A stretch of DNA of 64,000 nt. Origin: Pseudomonas indica NBRC 103045 (GTDB lineage: Bacteria > Pseudomonadota > Gammaproteobacteria > Pseudomonadales > Pseudomonadaceae). The position numbers were made by a program, and so were the translations under genes. The stretch spans positions 62,001 to 126,000 of the forward strand of contig NZ_BDAC01000007.1 of assembly GCF_002091635.1 (NCBI RefSeq), read 5' to 3'. Below the pieces are notes generated by a model. That model ran no database searches. It saw only the letters and a program-made list of their open reading frames with translations, and was not told where the DNA came from. Shown here piece by piece: positions 37,139 through 44,643 of this stretch (its first letter is position 1; the number at the start of each line of letters is the position of its first letter).

Positions 37139-37461
37139 AAGATATTAATCTGCTTAAATATTCCTTGCTTAAGTTGTCTGAAAAGAATGGGTTGGATTTG
37201 ATTAATGGAAGTGCTGATTATAATCAGGATTGGGGGGGGGAACTCGAAGCTCGAACTGAACAAATGTTCGGAGACTTAGCACATTTTATAGGAGCCTTAA
37301 ATAAAGATGATCAAGTAGATCAGTTGGCTGCATTGCTCAGGTTGCGTGCGCGGCTTCTTGATTTGTCAAATTTTTTTTCGGATCTTTATGAGGATGTTAA
37401 TTATTTAATTGAATGTGATTCAATTAATTGGCCGGAGATTCCAGACAGTTATTCTTATTAG
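37135..37461 (+). CDS. Immunity protein for the E3-like toxin
   Basis: A 108-residue acidic, mostly helical protein starting MKDINLLKYSLLKLSEKNGL, whose ATG overlaps the toxin stop (ATGA). It is rich in Asp/Glu and Leu. It shows no obvious similarity to colicin E3 immunity protein, so the pairing is inferred from coupling alone. It is AT-rich compared with flanking core genes. Confidence 0.62.
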   Translation: MKDINLLKYSLLKLSEKNGLDLINGSADYNQDWGGELEARTEQMFGDLAHFIGALNKDDQVDQLAALLRLRARLLDLSNFFSDLYEDVNYLIECDSINWPEIPDSYSY

Positions 37462-37589
37462 TGGTGCCGCTCTGGTTTAGCGTGGGGAGGATAGGGGGCG
37501 CTGTTGGGTAAGGAAGGTAAATTTCACGGTGATAGGCGATCCTTCAAGATTTGCTTTTGAATCTAGTTTGGATGTTCAAGCTCTCCTTG

Positions 37590-37828
37590 GGATGGCTTCT
37601 ACGAACAGCGTTTGATCCGCGAAGCCATTGTGGCGCGCACCGGCCAGCGCTTCCTCGCCGGGCTGACCTCGGACGAGGCGATGTTCCGCTACCTGATGGA
37701 AGTGGCGTATGGAGTGATGCGGCTGCTGTGCGTGCAGAAGTAGCTAGCTTGAGGCTAATGGAACGTTGAGAAATGTTGTTGAGTTAAAGATTGTGACGAA
37801 AACAGGTGTAGTGACTTGGAGGCCGTGA
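37590..37828 (+). pseudogene. cdiA fragment plus the last codons of a lost toxin
   Basis: Bases 37590-37700 copy cdiA 18426-18537 almost exactly. After a junction, the sequence near 37759-37828 reads RNVVELKIVTKTGVVTWRP and stops at 37826-37828, overlapping the next start by one base. This looks like the extreme C-terminus of a deleted toxin cassette still coupled to its immunity gene. Confidence 0.68.
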
Positions 37829-38199
37829 TGTCAATAAGTTATTTTTTGGTTTGCATGCAGTGTAAAACTGGGGTTTTGCTTGGTAAGGCTGTTCCAGTTA
37901 ATTATAGTTCGGAGTCTTGTTTTGGTTTTTCTCAGTTAGGAGAGACTCTTGGGGAGGGCTTTCTTGATGTTCAGCAGTTTTTAATGGCGCATAGGGTTCA
38001 TGAGTTAAGAGTGCTTCCGGGAAATGTTGAGGAGTTTGCATCTGATTGGGGCGTGCCTCATGGTTTTCCCAGTTCGGGCGATATTGATGGCATTCGAGAA
38101 AGGGAGGCTCTTGCTAAACGTACTAAGGATGCGCCAATTCCAGAAGAGGATATTTCAAAGTTGGACTCTGTCTTGATAGAGAAGCTTAGGCTTTTTTAG
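37828..38199 (+). CDS. Solitary immunity protein
   Basis: A 123-residue protein starting MSISYFLVCMQCKTGVLLGK. It is placed as an immunity gene because its ATG overlaps the stop of a toxin remnant by one base, as in the other pairs here. Visible features are an N-terminal beta-like segment with two Cys and an acidic C-terminal half ending LDSVLIEKLRLF. The family is not recognised. It is the last gene of the CDI array. Confidence 0.58.
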   Translation: MSISYFLVCMQCKTGVLLGKAVPVNYSSESCFGFSQLGETLGEGFLDVQQFLMAHRVHELRVLPGNVEEFASDWGVPHGFPSSGDIDGIREREALAKRTKDAPIPEEDISKLDSVLIEKLRLF

Positions 38200-38287
38200 T
38201 TCTTTCAAGATAAGGCTTGTTTTTTGGTTTTTAATTTATGATTGCGAGTCTGTATGAATATTGATACTTCTGGTGAGGCTCTTTGCT

Positions 38288-38332
38288 AGTGAGTGTTCGT
38301 TATTGGTGCGGATGGCCAGCGGTTTGCCATAG
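38288..38332. repeat. 45-bp repeat, copy 2
   Basis: Reads AGTGAGTGTTCGTTATTGGT and onward to GTTTGCCATAG, a close match to 31931-31977. It marks the right edge of the second cdiA block. Confidence 0.6.
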
Positions 38333-38336
38333 GGGG

Positions 38337-38368
38337 CTGTAAATTGAACTGTGTAACAGCCCTTTGAG
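38337..38368. repeat. 32-bp insertion-sequence-like end, copy 2
   Basis: Identical to 26800-26831 over 32 bases, then unrelated sequence. No transposase is near. The two copies are in the same orientation about 11.5 kb apart and could have served as sites for deletion or excision. Confidence 0.5.
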
Positions 38369-38559
38369 AGGGCCTTTTGATCGTGCTGAGTCCCAAGAGG
38401 CTGGTGCCGATAACCTAGCGCCTTGAGCTGCGGTGCGCTGGATGGCCTGCTCATCCACCCAAGCCCAGAACACTGTCACAGCGATCCCTTCATCTGCTTG
38501 CCTCCCTTCCGCCAAGCCGCTAGAGTCCAGCCCGTCACGGTCAATCCCGTGACCGGGTG

Positions 38560-38843
38560 TGAGAACCTGAATCCAACCAAGGCGCATAAGCGCCATAGCT
38601 GAGTAGCCGGCGCTTTTTTGTGCTTGGCTACCGCATTTCTGTGGCGGCCGTGCGAGGCAGGCTTCGGCCTGGCCGGTTTCCTTGGTTGCCGGTTTCTCAC
38701 CCTTGCACGGTCCGCCTCCAAACTCGTGAGAAGGTTTGCTGGCGGCTCCTCAATCAACCAAGGAGCATCGCTCATGCGCTGTATTGTGTATTCCGTTCCA
38801 CCGTCAGTTGCCACTCCAAGCCTTCCAGCTATGGAGGCCCGCC
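38560..38843 (+). promoter_or_regulatory. Structured leader upstream of the DUF3077-like gene
   Basis: No gene. It contains GTGGCGGCCGTGCG, GGCTTCGGCCTGGCCGGTTT and GGTTGCCGGTTTCTCACCC in the same order as related pieces in 32021-32270, then AACCAAGGAGCATC. A dyad, GTCACGGTCAATCCCGTGAC, lies just upstream near 38536-38555. It may be a conserved regulatory RNA of accessory Pseudomonas genes. A promoter could not be fixed. Confidence 0.45.
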
Positions 38844-39095
38844 ATGCCTGACTTCCGTCCTCTTCCTTCCCTCAGCACTACCGCCAGTCCCGTTCTTTAC
38901 GCCAATGCCAGCCTCGCGGCTCACGAGCTGTTCGAGGCCGGGCAGGAGCGCCTGAATGCGGCGCGGCAGTTGGCGTTGGTGTTGTTCTGCAATGAGCCGC
39001 AGTTGGATAACGGCGAGGTGTTCGCGGCGTTTCATCTGTTGCTGAACGACGCGGCGGGTTTGTATGACGCCGCGTTCGAGCGGGTGCGGAGGTAA
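38844..39095 (+). CDS. DUF3077-like small protein
   Basis: An 83-residue protein. The N-terminus (FRPLPSLSTTASPVLYANAS) and the helical remainder (SLAAHELFEAGQERLNAARQ, LLLNDAAGLYDAAFERVRR) resemble the small Pseudomonas DUF3077 family. The function is unknown. The start at 38844 is chosen because it follows a GGAGG sequence and begins the conserved PLP-TTASP block. Confidence 0.65.
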   Translation: MPDFRPLPSLSTTASPVLYANASLAAHELFEAGQERLNAARQLALVLFCNEPQLDNGEVFAAFHLLLNDAAGLYDAAFERVRR

Positions 39096-39146
39096 GCGTT
39101 CGCGGGGAGGGAGGCGGTTGCCTGCCCTCTCTCTGACCCGGAGGGC

Positions 39147-39731
39147 TCAGGCCGGCACAGCCGCCATCAACGTCCGTGCACTGAGTTGGACGTAGTGGGC
39201 GCAGGCGGTGAGCAGGCCGTGGTCGTCGAAGGTGAGTTCGACGGGCGGTTTGCCTTCGGCTTCGCAGCGGTAGAGGTGGTGGCCGGGGCGGCGTTGCAGG
39301 CAGTGGTAGCGCTGGTGGCGTGGCGTGACTTCGAGGGTCAAAAGGTCGATGTGGGCAACGCGCAGGCCGAGGCTTTCGCCGGTTTCCAGGGCGGCGTTCT
39401 GTAGCACTGGGGTATGGGTGAACGGGGAGGCGGGGATCATGACGTGCTGGCAGCCGTCGAGGTCCGGGCGCGGTTCGTCGTTCAGGTACCAGTGGCCGCG
39501 GATGTCGCGGTGCAGGCTGAGGGTGCGCGGGCCATGGTGGTCGGCCTTCAACCACAGGCGGCGGAAGCGCCAGCGCGGGTCGCATTCGAGAACATAGGTG
39601 GCGGCGATGCTGTGACCGTTGAGGTTCTGCATCAGGTGACTGCTGCCGTGGATGCCTTCGCTATCCAGGCTGAGGCGCAGGTTTTCCACGCCGGGCGTGG
39701 TCCAGGGTTTCCATACCAGTATCTGTTGCAT
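39147..39731 (-). CDS. Putative glycolipid-binding family protein
   Basis: A 194-residue protein starting MQQILVWKPWTTPGVENLRL. Segments such as ATYVLECDPRWRFRRLWLKA, WYLNDEPRPDLDGCQHVMIP and PFTHTPVLQNAALETGES match the beta-rich 'putative glycolipid-binding' family (PF06475-like). Its biochemical role is not established. The start at 39729-39731 fits the family N-terminus; 15 more in-frame codons exist upstream. It is convergent with the DUF3077-like gene. Confidence 0.72.
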   Translation of the reverse strand: MQQILVWKPWTTPGVENLRLSLDSEGIHGSSHLMQNLNGHSIAATYVLECDPRWRFRRLWLKADHHGPRTLSLHRDIRGHWYLNDEPRPDLDGCQHVMIPASPFTHTPVLQNAALETGESLGLRVAHIDLLTLEVTPRHQRYHCLQRRPGHHLYRCEAEGKPPVELTFDDHGLLTACAHYVQLSARTLMAAVPA

Positions 39732-39887
39732 CCAGGCGACTCCAGACTGCGGGTGCGTGGTCCATGGGAAGGGCACTTGCTGGACACCTTCCCTGGTGTT
39801 CCGTCATCTGGTGTGGAGGATAAGCGGTTCTTTTTGTGATGTCTGTCAGCTTTTGCTGACAACTGTGCAAGTTTTTGCCAACAAAGA

Positions 39888-40226
39888 TCAGGCTTTGCGG
39901 CTGAGCGGGGGGTGGCTGAAACGCACGCCGGCGAGGCCGGTTTCCATCAGTGCGCGGATGTTGCCGTGGTCGTTACCGCCGGGGTTGGCCAGGACGGCGC
40001 GGTAGTGTTCGCCGAAGGCTTGCAGGGCTTCGTCCAGGGTGAGGTGTTCCAGCAGGGCGAGGCCGAGGGTCTTGCAGGAGCCTTCGTTCTGGCCGGCGGC
40101 ACTTTCCACCGGGCCGTTGGAGAAGGCGCTGGGCTGGTAGTCGTAGTGCTCGGCGATGAACGCCAGGGTGTCGGCGAACTGGTGCCGGTCGCTGCGCAGG
40201 TGGGCGCGGAAGTCGTTCAGGGTCAT
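39888..40226 (-). CDS. HopJ-family protein
   Basis: A 112-residue protein (MTLNDFRAHLRSDRHQFADT). The central YDYQPSAFSNGPVESAAGQN and the segment GSCKTLGLALLEHLTLDEAL are typical of the HopJ family. The family was named for a P. syringae effector candidate but occurs widely in bacteria without type III secretion, so a housekeeping role is more likely. It overlaps the DUF1244 gene by 4 bases, forming a two-gene operon. Confidence 0.82.
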   Translation of the reverse strand: MTLNDFRAHLRSDRHQFADTLAFIAEHYDYQPSAFSNGPVESAAGQNEGSCKTLGLALLEHLTLDEALQAFGEHYRAVLANPGGNDHGNIRALMETGLAGVRFSHPPLSRKA

Positions 40227-40519
40227 TTCTTGTTGCTCTTGTCGAAGGCGGCCTGCTGCTCGGGGCTGGCTTCTTTCTGGTATTTGGCTTTCCACTCGCT
40301 GTAGGGCATGCCGTAGATCTCTTCCCGGGCCTGGTCCGGGGTGACGTCGACGCCGATGTCGTCGGCGGCGGCCTTGTACCACTTGGAGAGGCAGTTGCGG
40401 CAGAAGCCGGCGAGGTTCATCAGGTCGATGTTCTGCACGTCCGGACGGCTGCGCAGATGCTGGACCAGTTGGCGAAAAGCGGCGGCTTCGAGTTCGAGGC
40501 GTTCTTCTGGAGTCATCAT
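40223..40519 (-). CDS. DUF1244 family protein
   Basis: A 98-residue helical protein. The run NIDLMNLAGFCRNCLSKWYK with its CxxC and the segment YGMPYSEWKAKYQ are characteristic of DUF1244. The role is unknown. The start is taken at 40517-40519, though an ATG three bases downstream is equally possible. It is the upstream gene of the HopJ pair. Confidence 0.85.
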   Translation of the reverse strand: MMTPEERLELEAAAFRQLVQHLRSRPDVQNIDLMNLAGFCRNCLSKWYKAAADDIGVDVTPDQAREEIYGMPYSEWKAKYQKEASPEQQAAFDKSNKK

Positions 40520-40657
40520 CAAATTCTCGGCTGACGGTGGTCGATGTCCCGTGGGGACGGCCTGACGGGGCGGATCATACTCCGCCTCGCGCGGGCGTCA
40601 CCAGCGTGTCCCGGGCAGACGGCGGGAGTGCCTTGGGTGAAGGAGTTCGCCTCTACA

Positions 40658-40772
40658 GGGAATGCTGTTCACTCAGGCGTCGGGCGCGATCAGTTCCCTC
40701 TCCCCCAAGCCCCTCTCCCGTAAACGGGAGAGGGGAGCAGAACGTGCACGACATAAAGTGAACAGCATTGCC
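40658..40772. repeat. Nested inverted-repeat element
   Basis: Outer arms AATGCTGTTCACT (40661-40673) and the exact inverse AGTGAACAGCATT (40757-40769) enclose an 11-bp perfect hairpin CCCCTCTCCCG-TAAA-CGGGAGAGGGG (40710-40735). ACA lies just outside on both sides and may be a target duplication. It is non-coding and sits in the ~300-bp space between DUF1244 and folX. Confidence 0.6.
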
Positions 40773-40823
40773 CACAGGGGCACTTTTTTCACGATAGTCA
40801 GCTTTTCACCGGGGTGGGCGATG

Positions 40824-41210
40824 TTATTCGTCTTCCGGGTCGCGGTGGGCGGTCAGGGTGATGGAAACCGATTCGGCGAAGCGCAGGGCGTGGGGTTTGT
40901 CGACTTCCACTTCGGCATAGCGCACCGCCGGGTTTTCCATGACCAGGTCGAGCAGTTCCTGGGTCAGGCGCTCGAGGAGGGCGAAGCGGTTGCCTTCGAC
41001 ATGCTGGATGATCGCCTTGGTGATGGTGCGGTAGTTCAGCGCGTGCTCGATGTCGTTGTCGCGCACCGCTTCGATGGCGGGATAGAGGATGGTCAGGTTG
41101 ATCAGCACGTCCTGCTTGTTGTTGATCTCTTCTTCCTTGATGCCGATGTAGGTGCGCAGGCGCAGGTCCTTGACCCGGATGCGCGCCATGCCCGGTTCCA
41201 GTCGTGGCAT
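40824..41210 (-). CDS. folX: Dihydromonapterin/dihydroneopterin triphosphate 2'-epimerase
   Basis: A 128-residue cytoplasmic enzyme that epimerises dihydroneopterin triphosphate to the monapterin form. It belongs to the FolB/FolX tunnelling fold family. The segments [40 protein letters not shown] and [19 protein letters not shown] are FolX-like rather than FolB-like. The start at 41208-41210 follows GGAG; a shorter form from 41189 is possible. The order folM-folE-folX on one strand, nearly end to end, is the tetrahydromonapterin pathway, whose product is a cofactor of phenylalanine hydroxylase in Pseudomonas. Confidence 0.92.
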   Translation of the reverse strand: MPRLEPGMARIRVKDLRLRTYIGIKEEEINNKQDVLINLTILYPAIEAVRDNDIEHALNYRTITKAIIQHVEGNRFALLERLTQELLDLVMENPAVRYAEVEVDKPHALRFAESVSITLTAHRDPEDE

Positions 41211-41212
41211 GT

Positions 41213-41773
41213 CTAGTTGCTCCGTCCGATCAGTTTGAGGAACTCGTGGCGGGTATTGCTGGATTCGCGGAAGGCGCCGAGCATCACGGAAGTGCTCATC
41301 ACCGAATTCTGCTTCTCCACGCCACGCATCATCATGCACATGTGCTTGGCCTCGATCACCACCGCCACGCCCGCGGCCTGGGTCACGCTCTGCACGGCCT
41401 CGGCGATCTGCCGGGTGAGGTTCTCCTGGATCTGCAGGCGGCGGGCGTACATGTCGACGATGCGCGCCACCTTGGACAGGCCGAGCACCTTGCCGGTGGG
41501 GATGTAGGCCACGTGCGCCTTGCCGATGAAGGGCAGGAGGTGGTGTTCGCACAGGGAGTACAGCTCGATCTCGCGGACGATCACCATTTCGTCGTTGTCG
41601 GATTCGAAGAGCGCGCCGTTGACGATCTCTTCCAGTGTCTGCCCGTAGCCGTGGCAAAGGTACTGCATGGCCTTGGCCGCCCGCTTGGGCGTATCCAGCA
41701 GGCCCTCGCGCTCAGGGTTTTCCCCGAGGCCGCGGAGAATCTCACGGTAATGGTGAGACAGTTGCTCGCTCAT
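41213..41773 (-). CDS. folE: GTP cyclohydrolase I
   Basis: A 186-residue enzyme that converts GTP to 7,8-dihydroneopterin triphosphate. The zinc ligands are visible as Cys 75 and His 78 in LCEHH and Cys 146 in KHMCMMMRG. Other landmarks are [16 protein letters not shown] and [11 protein letters not shown]. It ends two bases before folX begins, so the two are probably translated from one message. Given its partners folM and folX, it likely feeds monapterin rather than folate synthesis. Confidence 0.95.
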   Translation of the reverse strand: MSEQLSHHYREILRGLGENPEREGLLDTPKRAAKAMQYLCHGYGQTLEEIVNGALFESDNDEMVIVREIELYSLCEHHLLPFIGKAHVAYIPTGKVLGLSKVARIVDMYARRLQIQENLTRQIAEAVQSVTQAAGVAVVIEAKHMCMMMRGVEKQNSVMSTSVMLGAFRESSNTRHEFLKLIGRSN

Positions 41774-41795
41774 GAAAGGCTCCTCGCGGCCCGCC

Positions 41796-42512
41796 TCATT
41801 TGAGGTGGCGGCCGCCGTTGACGGTCAGCGTGGTGCCGGTGACGTAGGGGTTGTCCAGCAGGTAGCGCAGGCTTTGGTAGATCACTTCGGCGCCGGGTTC
41901 GATGCCCAGGGCGGATTTGGCCAGGGTCTTGGCGCGGTAATCTGCGTCGTCGTGTTCATTGAACAGCACCAGGGCTGGGGCGATGCCGTTGACCTTGATG
42001 GCTGGGGCGAAACGGGCGGCGAAGGACAGGGTCAGGTTGTCCAGCCCGGCCTTGCTGGCGCAGTAGGCGATGTGTCTGGCGCTGCCCTTGCGGGCGACGT
42101 CGTCGCTGATGTGGACGATGTCCGCGGGCGACGATTTTTCCAGCAGTTCGGCGCAGTGCAGGTTGATCAGGTAGGGCGCCAGCATGTGCACGGTGAACAT
42201 GCGCTGGAAGGCTTCGGCTTCCTGGCCGAGGGTTTCGCTCAGCCAGTCCGAGGCGTTGTGGACGATGGCGCGCAGGCTGTCGGTGTGCTGCTTCAGTTCG
42301 GCGATGAAGGCGAGGATCGAGGCCTCGCTGGAGAAGTCGGCGCGCAGTGTCAGGGCGCCCCGTTCGCGCAGCCGGGCCAGGCCGGGGCGCTCGCTGCGGT
42401 AGGTCACGATCAGCGATTCGCCGTCATCGAGCAGGCGCTCGGCGCAATGCAGGCCAACCCGCTGACCGGCGCCGGTGATCAGGATGGGGGAGGGGGATGC
42501 GCGCATGGGCAC
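41796..42512 (-). CDS. folM: Dihydromonapterin reductase (SDR)
   Basis: About 238 residues, a short-chain dehydrogenase that reduces dihydromonapterin (and weakly dihydrofolate) with NADPH. The nucleotide-binding motif is [15 protein letters not shown], with the cofactor-selecting YRSERPG after strand 2. The catalytic YCASK is present, and the C-terminus [13 protein letters not shown] is typical for FolM. It is the first gene of the cluster. The start could be 42512 or, six bases in, 42506. Confidence 0.92.
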   Translation of the reverse strand: MPMRASPSPILITGAGQRVGLHCAERLLDDGESLIVTYRSERPGLARLRERGALTLRADFSSEASILAFIAELKQHTDSLRAIVHNASDWLSETLGQEAEAFQRMFTVHMLAPYLINLHCAELLEKSSPADIVHISDDVARKGSARHIAYCASKAGLDNLTLSFAARFAPAIKVNGIAPALVLFNEHDDADYRAKTLAKSALGIEPGAEVIYQSLRYLLDNPYVTGTTLTVNGGRHLK

Positions 42513-42616
42513 TCGCTTCGGCTGTTCGGAACGGTCCAGCGACGCTGCGTCCGGGTACCTGACGAGTCAGACGCGCGCCGACTGAACCGATGGGGACGTT
42601 ATACCAGCTGATGGCT

Positions 42617-42753
42617 TTGTACAACCATGCGGACTGTGTGTATAAGTCGAGAGGGTACAGGTACCCCTTGTATTTTGCGGGCTTCAGGGGCCTCTTGGTC
42701 GCATAACGGCGTTTTGCCAATAAATTTCTATACAGATATTTTGTTTTGTATAG
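42617..42753. promoter_or_regulatory. Operator region with TGTATA-type dyads upstream of folM
   Basis: A perfect 7-bp inverted repeat, CTATACA-N12-TGTATAG, lies at 42728-42753. A looser dyad, TTGTACA-N15-TGTATAA, lies at 42617-42645, about 105 bases before the folM start. Between them is GGGTACAGGTACCCC. Such TGTATA dyads fit MerR-type regulators. The region is AT-rich compared with its surroundings, and the MerR/LOV pair nearby is a plausible controller. This is inference from position. Confidence 0.55.
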
Positions 42754-42773
42754 GTTTTGTTCGGGGCGTGCTA

Positions 42774-42797
42774 TGCCCGCCCAAGAAAGGGCGGGCA
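42774..42797. terminator. Hairpin between the monooxygenase gene and folM
   Basis: TGCCCGCCC-AAGAAA-GGGCGGGCA forms a perfect 9-bp stem. No clear T-run follows on the minus strand, so termination may be partial. It lies just past the stop of the monooxygenase-domain gene. Confidence 0.55.
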
Positions 42798-42804
42798 AGG
42801 ACGT

Positions 42805-43374
42805 TCAACGGGTCGCCGGCAGGCCGGCACGTAGGAGGCGGCGGGATCGGTCGTTCTGCAGCCAGGGGGCGAGCAGGCGGGTCGACAAGGGGATGAACAG
42901 GTAGGTCATCAGCGGGGTCAGCACCAGGGTGCTGAGCAGGACCCGGACGATCAGCGGCCATTCGCTGAGGGTACTGCCGAACAGCAGGTTGAAGGCCAGG
43001 GAAACCGGGAAGAAGGCCAGCCAGATCGCAACGCTCTGCTTCCAGCGGGGCGGGCGCTTATTGCCGGCGCCGAACCAGGCATCGAGACCGACGGCACGGT
43101 GCTCGTGGGGCTGGGCGAACAGGCCGGCGCCGCGTTCGAGCCATGCGCGGCGGGAAGCGGAATGCTCCCAGGCATCGAGGGTGCGTTCGTCGGCGAAGCG
43201 GAAGACGATCTGGAATTCGTCGTCGTTCGGTGGTGGCGCCAGGACGCCGGAGCCGAGGTAACCGGGGAAGTCGGCGGCGAGTTGCTCGCCTTCGTGCAGC
43301 CAGGCGCTGAAATCCTGGTAGCGGTCACGGGCCACGCGGCGCGCCACCATGAGGGTGACGGGTTCGGCAGACAT
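42805..43374 (-). CDS. Antibiotic-biosynthesis-monooxygenase domain membrane protein
   Basis: A 189-residue protein. The N-terminal ~100 residues form an ABM-like ferredoxin fold (VTLMVARRVARDRYQDFSAW, then PNDDEFQIVFRFADERTLDA). The C-terminal part has two membrane helices (about 115-135 and 145-168) before a basic tail. This fusion is common among uncharacterised proteobacterial proteins. Substrate and function are unknown. The start at 43372-43374 matches the domain onset. About 300 bases separate it from the divergent merR gene. Confidence 0.78.
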   Translation of the reverse strand: MSAEPVTLMVARRVARDRYQDFSAWLHEGEQLAADFPGYLGSGVLAPPPNDDEFQIVFRFADERTLDAWEHSASRRAWLERGAGLFAQPHEHRAVGLDAWFGAGNKRPPRWKQSVAIWLAFFPVSLAFNLLFGSTLSEWPLIVRVLLSTLVLTPLMTYLFIPLSTRLLAPWLQNDRSRRLLRAGLPATR

Positions 43375-43676
43375 TGTGTATCTCCATCGGTGTTGGCGTG
43401 CCGCCGGGTAGGCGCACGCAGATCGCAGCGCCGGGGTGGTGGGCTGCGAGAAAATCGAGGCAAGGATTATTCCCGAATCGGCCGAATAAGCCAGAGCCCA
43501 GGGTTGACGGGGCACGGGGCGCTATCGGTTTCGTTGCGAACTGTGAAGCGTATTCGGCGCTGCACCATCGGTGTGCATCTTTGCGGCGTGGATCGCATGG
43601 CGGAGGCCGGTGGCGAAGGGTGTGCCGGGTGGCGGCTGGGCTTACAATGCAGGCACCTTTCCAAGGCTCTACTGCC
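43375..43676. other. Divergent intergenic region
   Basis: No gene is supported. The region should hold promoters for both the monooxygenase-domain gene and the MerR gene. A TACAAT hexamer near 43643 could be a -10 element for merR, but no convincing -35 element is seen. A short AAGG precedes the merR ATG. Confidence 0.4.
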
Positions 43677-44627
43677 ATGACCGAATTTACGGCTTCGTCT
43701 CTGGTTTCCAGCAACCTCAAGCAGGAGGAGCTGTTTCCCATTCGTGAAGTCTCGCGCCTCACCGGGGTCAACCCGGTCACCCTGCGCGCCTGGGAGCGGC
43801 GCTATGGCTTGATCCAGCCGATTCGTACCGACAGTGGCCATCGTCTGTATTCCCAGGCGGACGTCGAGGCGGTGCGCAGCATTCTTGGCTGGATCGAGCG
43901 CGGCGTGGCGGTGAGCAAGGTCGGCAAGATTCTCGCCCGCAGCGAGCAGGCCAAGGCGGCTTGCGCGCCGGTGGGGCAGGAGCCGGCGGTGGGCGAGTGG
44001 GAGGCGTGGCAGGCGCGCGTGCGTCGGGCCGTGGCGCAGTTCGACGAGGCCGAACTGGATCGCCTCTATGGCCAGGTGTTTTCCAGCTATCCGTTGCCGG
44101 TGGTGTTCCAAGACATCCTGATGCCGCTCTGGCAGGAAATGCTGGTGAGCCAGGAAGCGTTTGGGCAGGCCAGCGAGTGGTTGTTCCTGGACAGCTTCCT
44201 GCGTGGCCGGGCGCTGCAGCGCCTGCAACTGGCGCGTGAGCCGGGAGCGGAACGGCTGCTGCTGGCGGCGATCCCCGGCCACTGTCGGGAGTTGGAGTTG
44301 CTGGTGGCCGGTCTGTTGCTCAGTGGCCCTGAACTGGCGCCTATGCTGCTCGGCCTCGGGCAGCCGTTGGCGGAGTTGACCCTCATCTGCGAAAAGACCC
44401 AGCCCCAGGCGTTGGTTCTGTTTTCCAACCAACCGCCGGCCGCCGACCTGCCGCGGCAACTGGACAAACTGGCGTTGGGGTTGAATTGCCCGTTATTGCT
44501 GGCGGGTGATGCCGCGGACCTGGCGCAGGACAGCCTGGTGGGTTCCACCGTCGGTTGCCTGGGGAGCGAAGGGCGTCTGATGCGGCGGCGTCTGCAGCAG
44601 TTCCTGGCGGGCCACCTGGATACCTGA
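43677..44627 (+). CDS. MerR family regulator, possible class II LitR (light response)
   Basis: A 316-residue regulator. The MerR winged-helix domain spans about 18-90 (LFPIREVSRLTGVNPVTLRA, followed by WERRYGLI and GHRLYSQADVEAVR). The rest resembles the helical plus Rossmann B12-binding part of CarH/LitR proteins but shows no clear E/D-x-H-xx-G cobalamin motif; the corresponding place reads IPGHCRELELL. P. putida class II LitR proteins also lack B12 binding and depend on a short LOV protein, and such a LOV gene lies 0.7 kb away. It therefore probably controls light-induced genes, perhaps including the folM cluster. The ATG at 43677 is chosen over longer readings. Confidence 0.75.
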   Translation: MTEFTASSLVSSNLKQEELFPIREVSRLTGVNPVTLRAWERRYGLIQPIRTDSGHRLYSQADVEAVRSILGWIERGVAVSKVGKILARSEQAKAACAPVGQEPAVGEWEAWQARVRRAVAQFDEAELDRLYGQVFSSYPLPVVFQDILMPLWQEMLVSQEAFGQASEWLFLDSFLRGRALQRLQLAREPGAERLLLAAIPGHCRELELLVAGLLLSGPELAPMLLGLGQPLAELTLICEKTQPQALVLFSNQPPAADLPRQLDKLALGLNCPLLLAGDAADLAQDSLVGSTVGCLGSEGRLMRRRLQQFLAGHLDT

Positions 44628-44643
44628 GGCCGTTCGGCTCAGC

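Noticed and set aside
42617-42646. TTGTAC-N18-TATAAG as a plus-strand promoter
   Set aside because: No plus-strand gene starts within the next kilobase; the TGTAC/TGTATA halves fit better as a regulator dyad for the minus-strand folM cluster.
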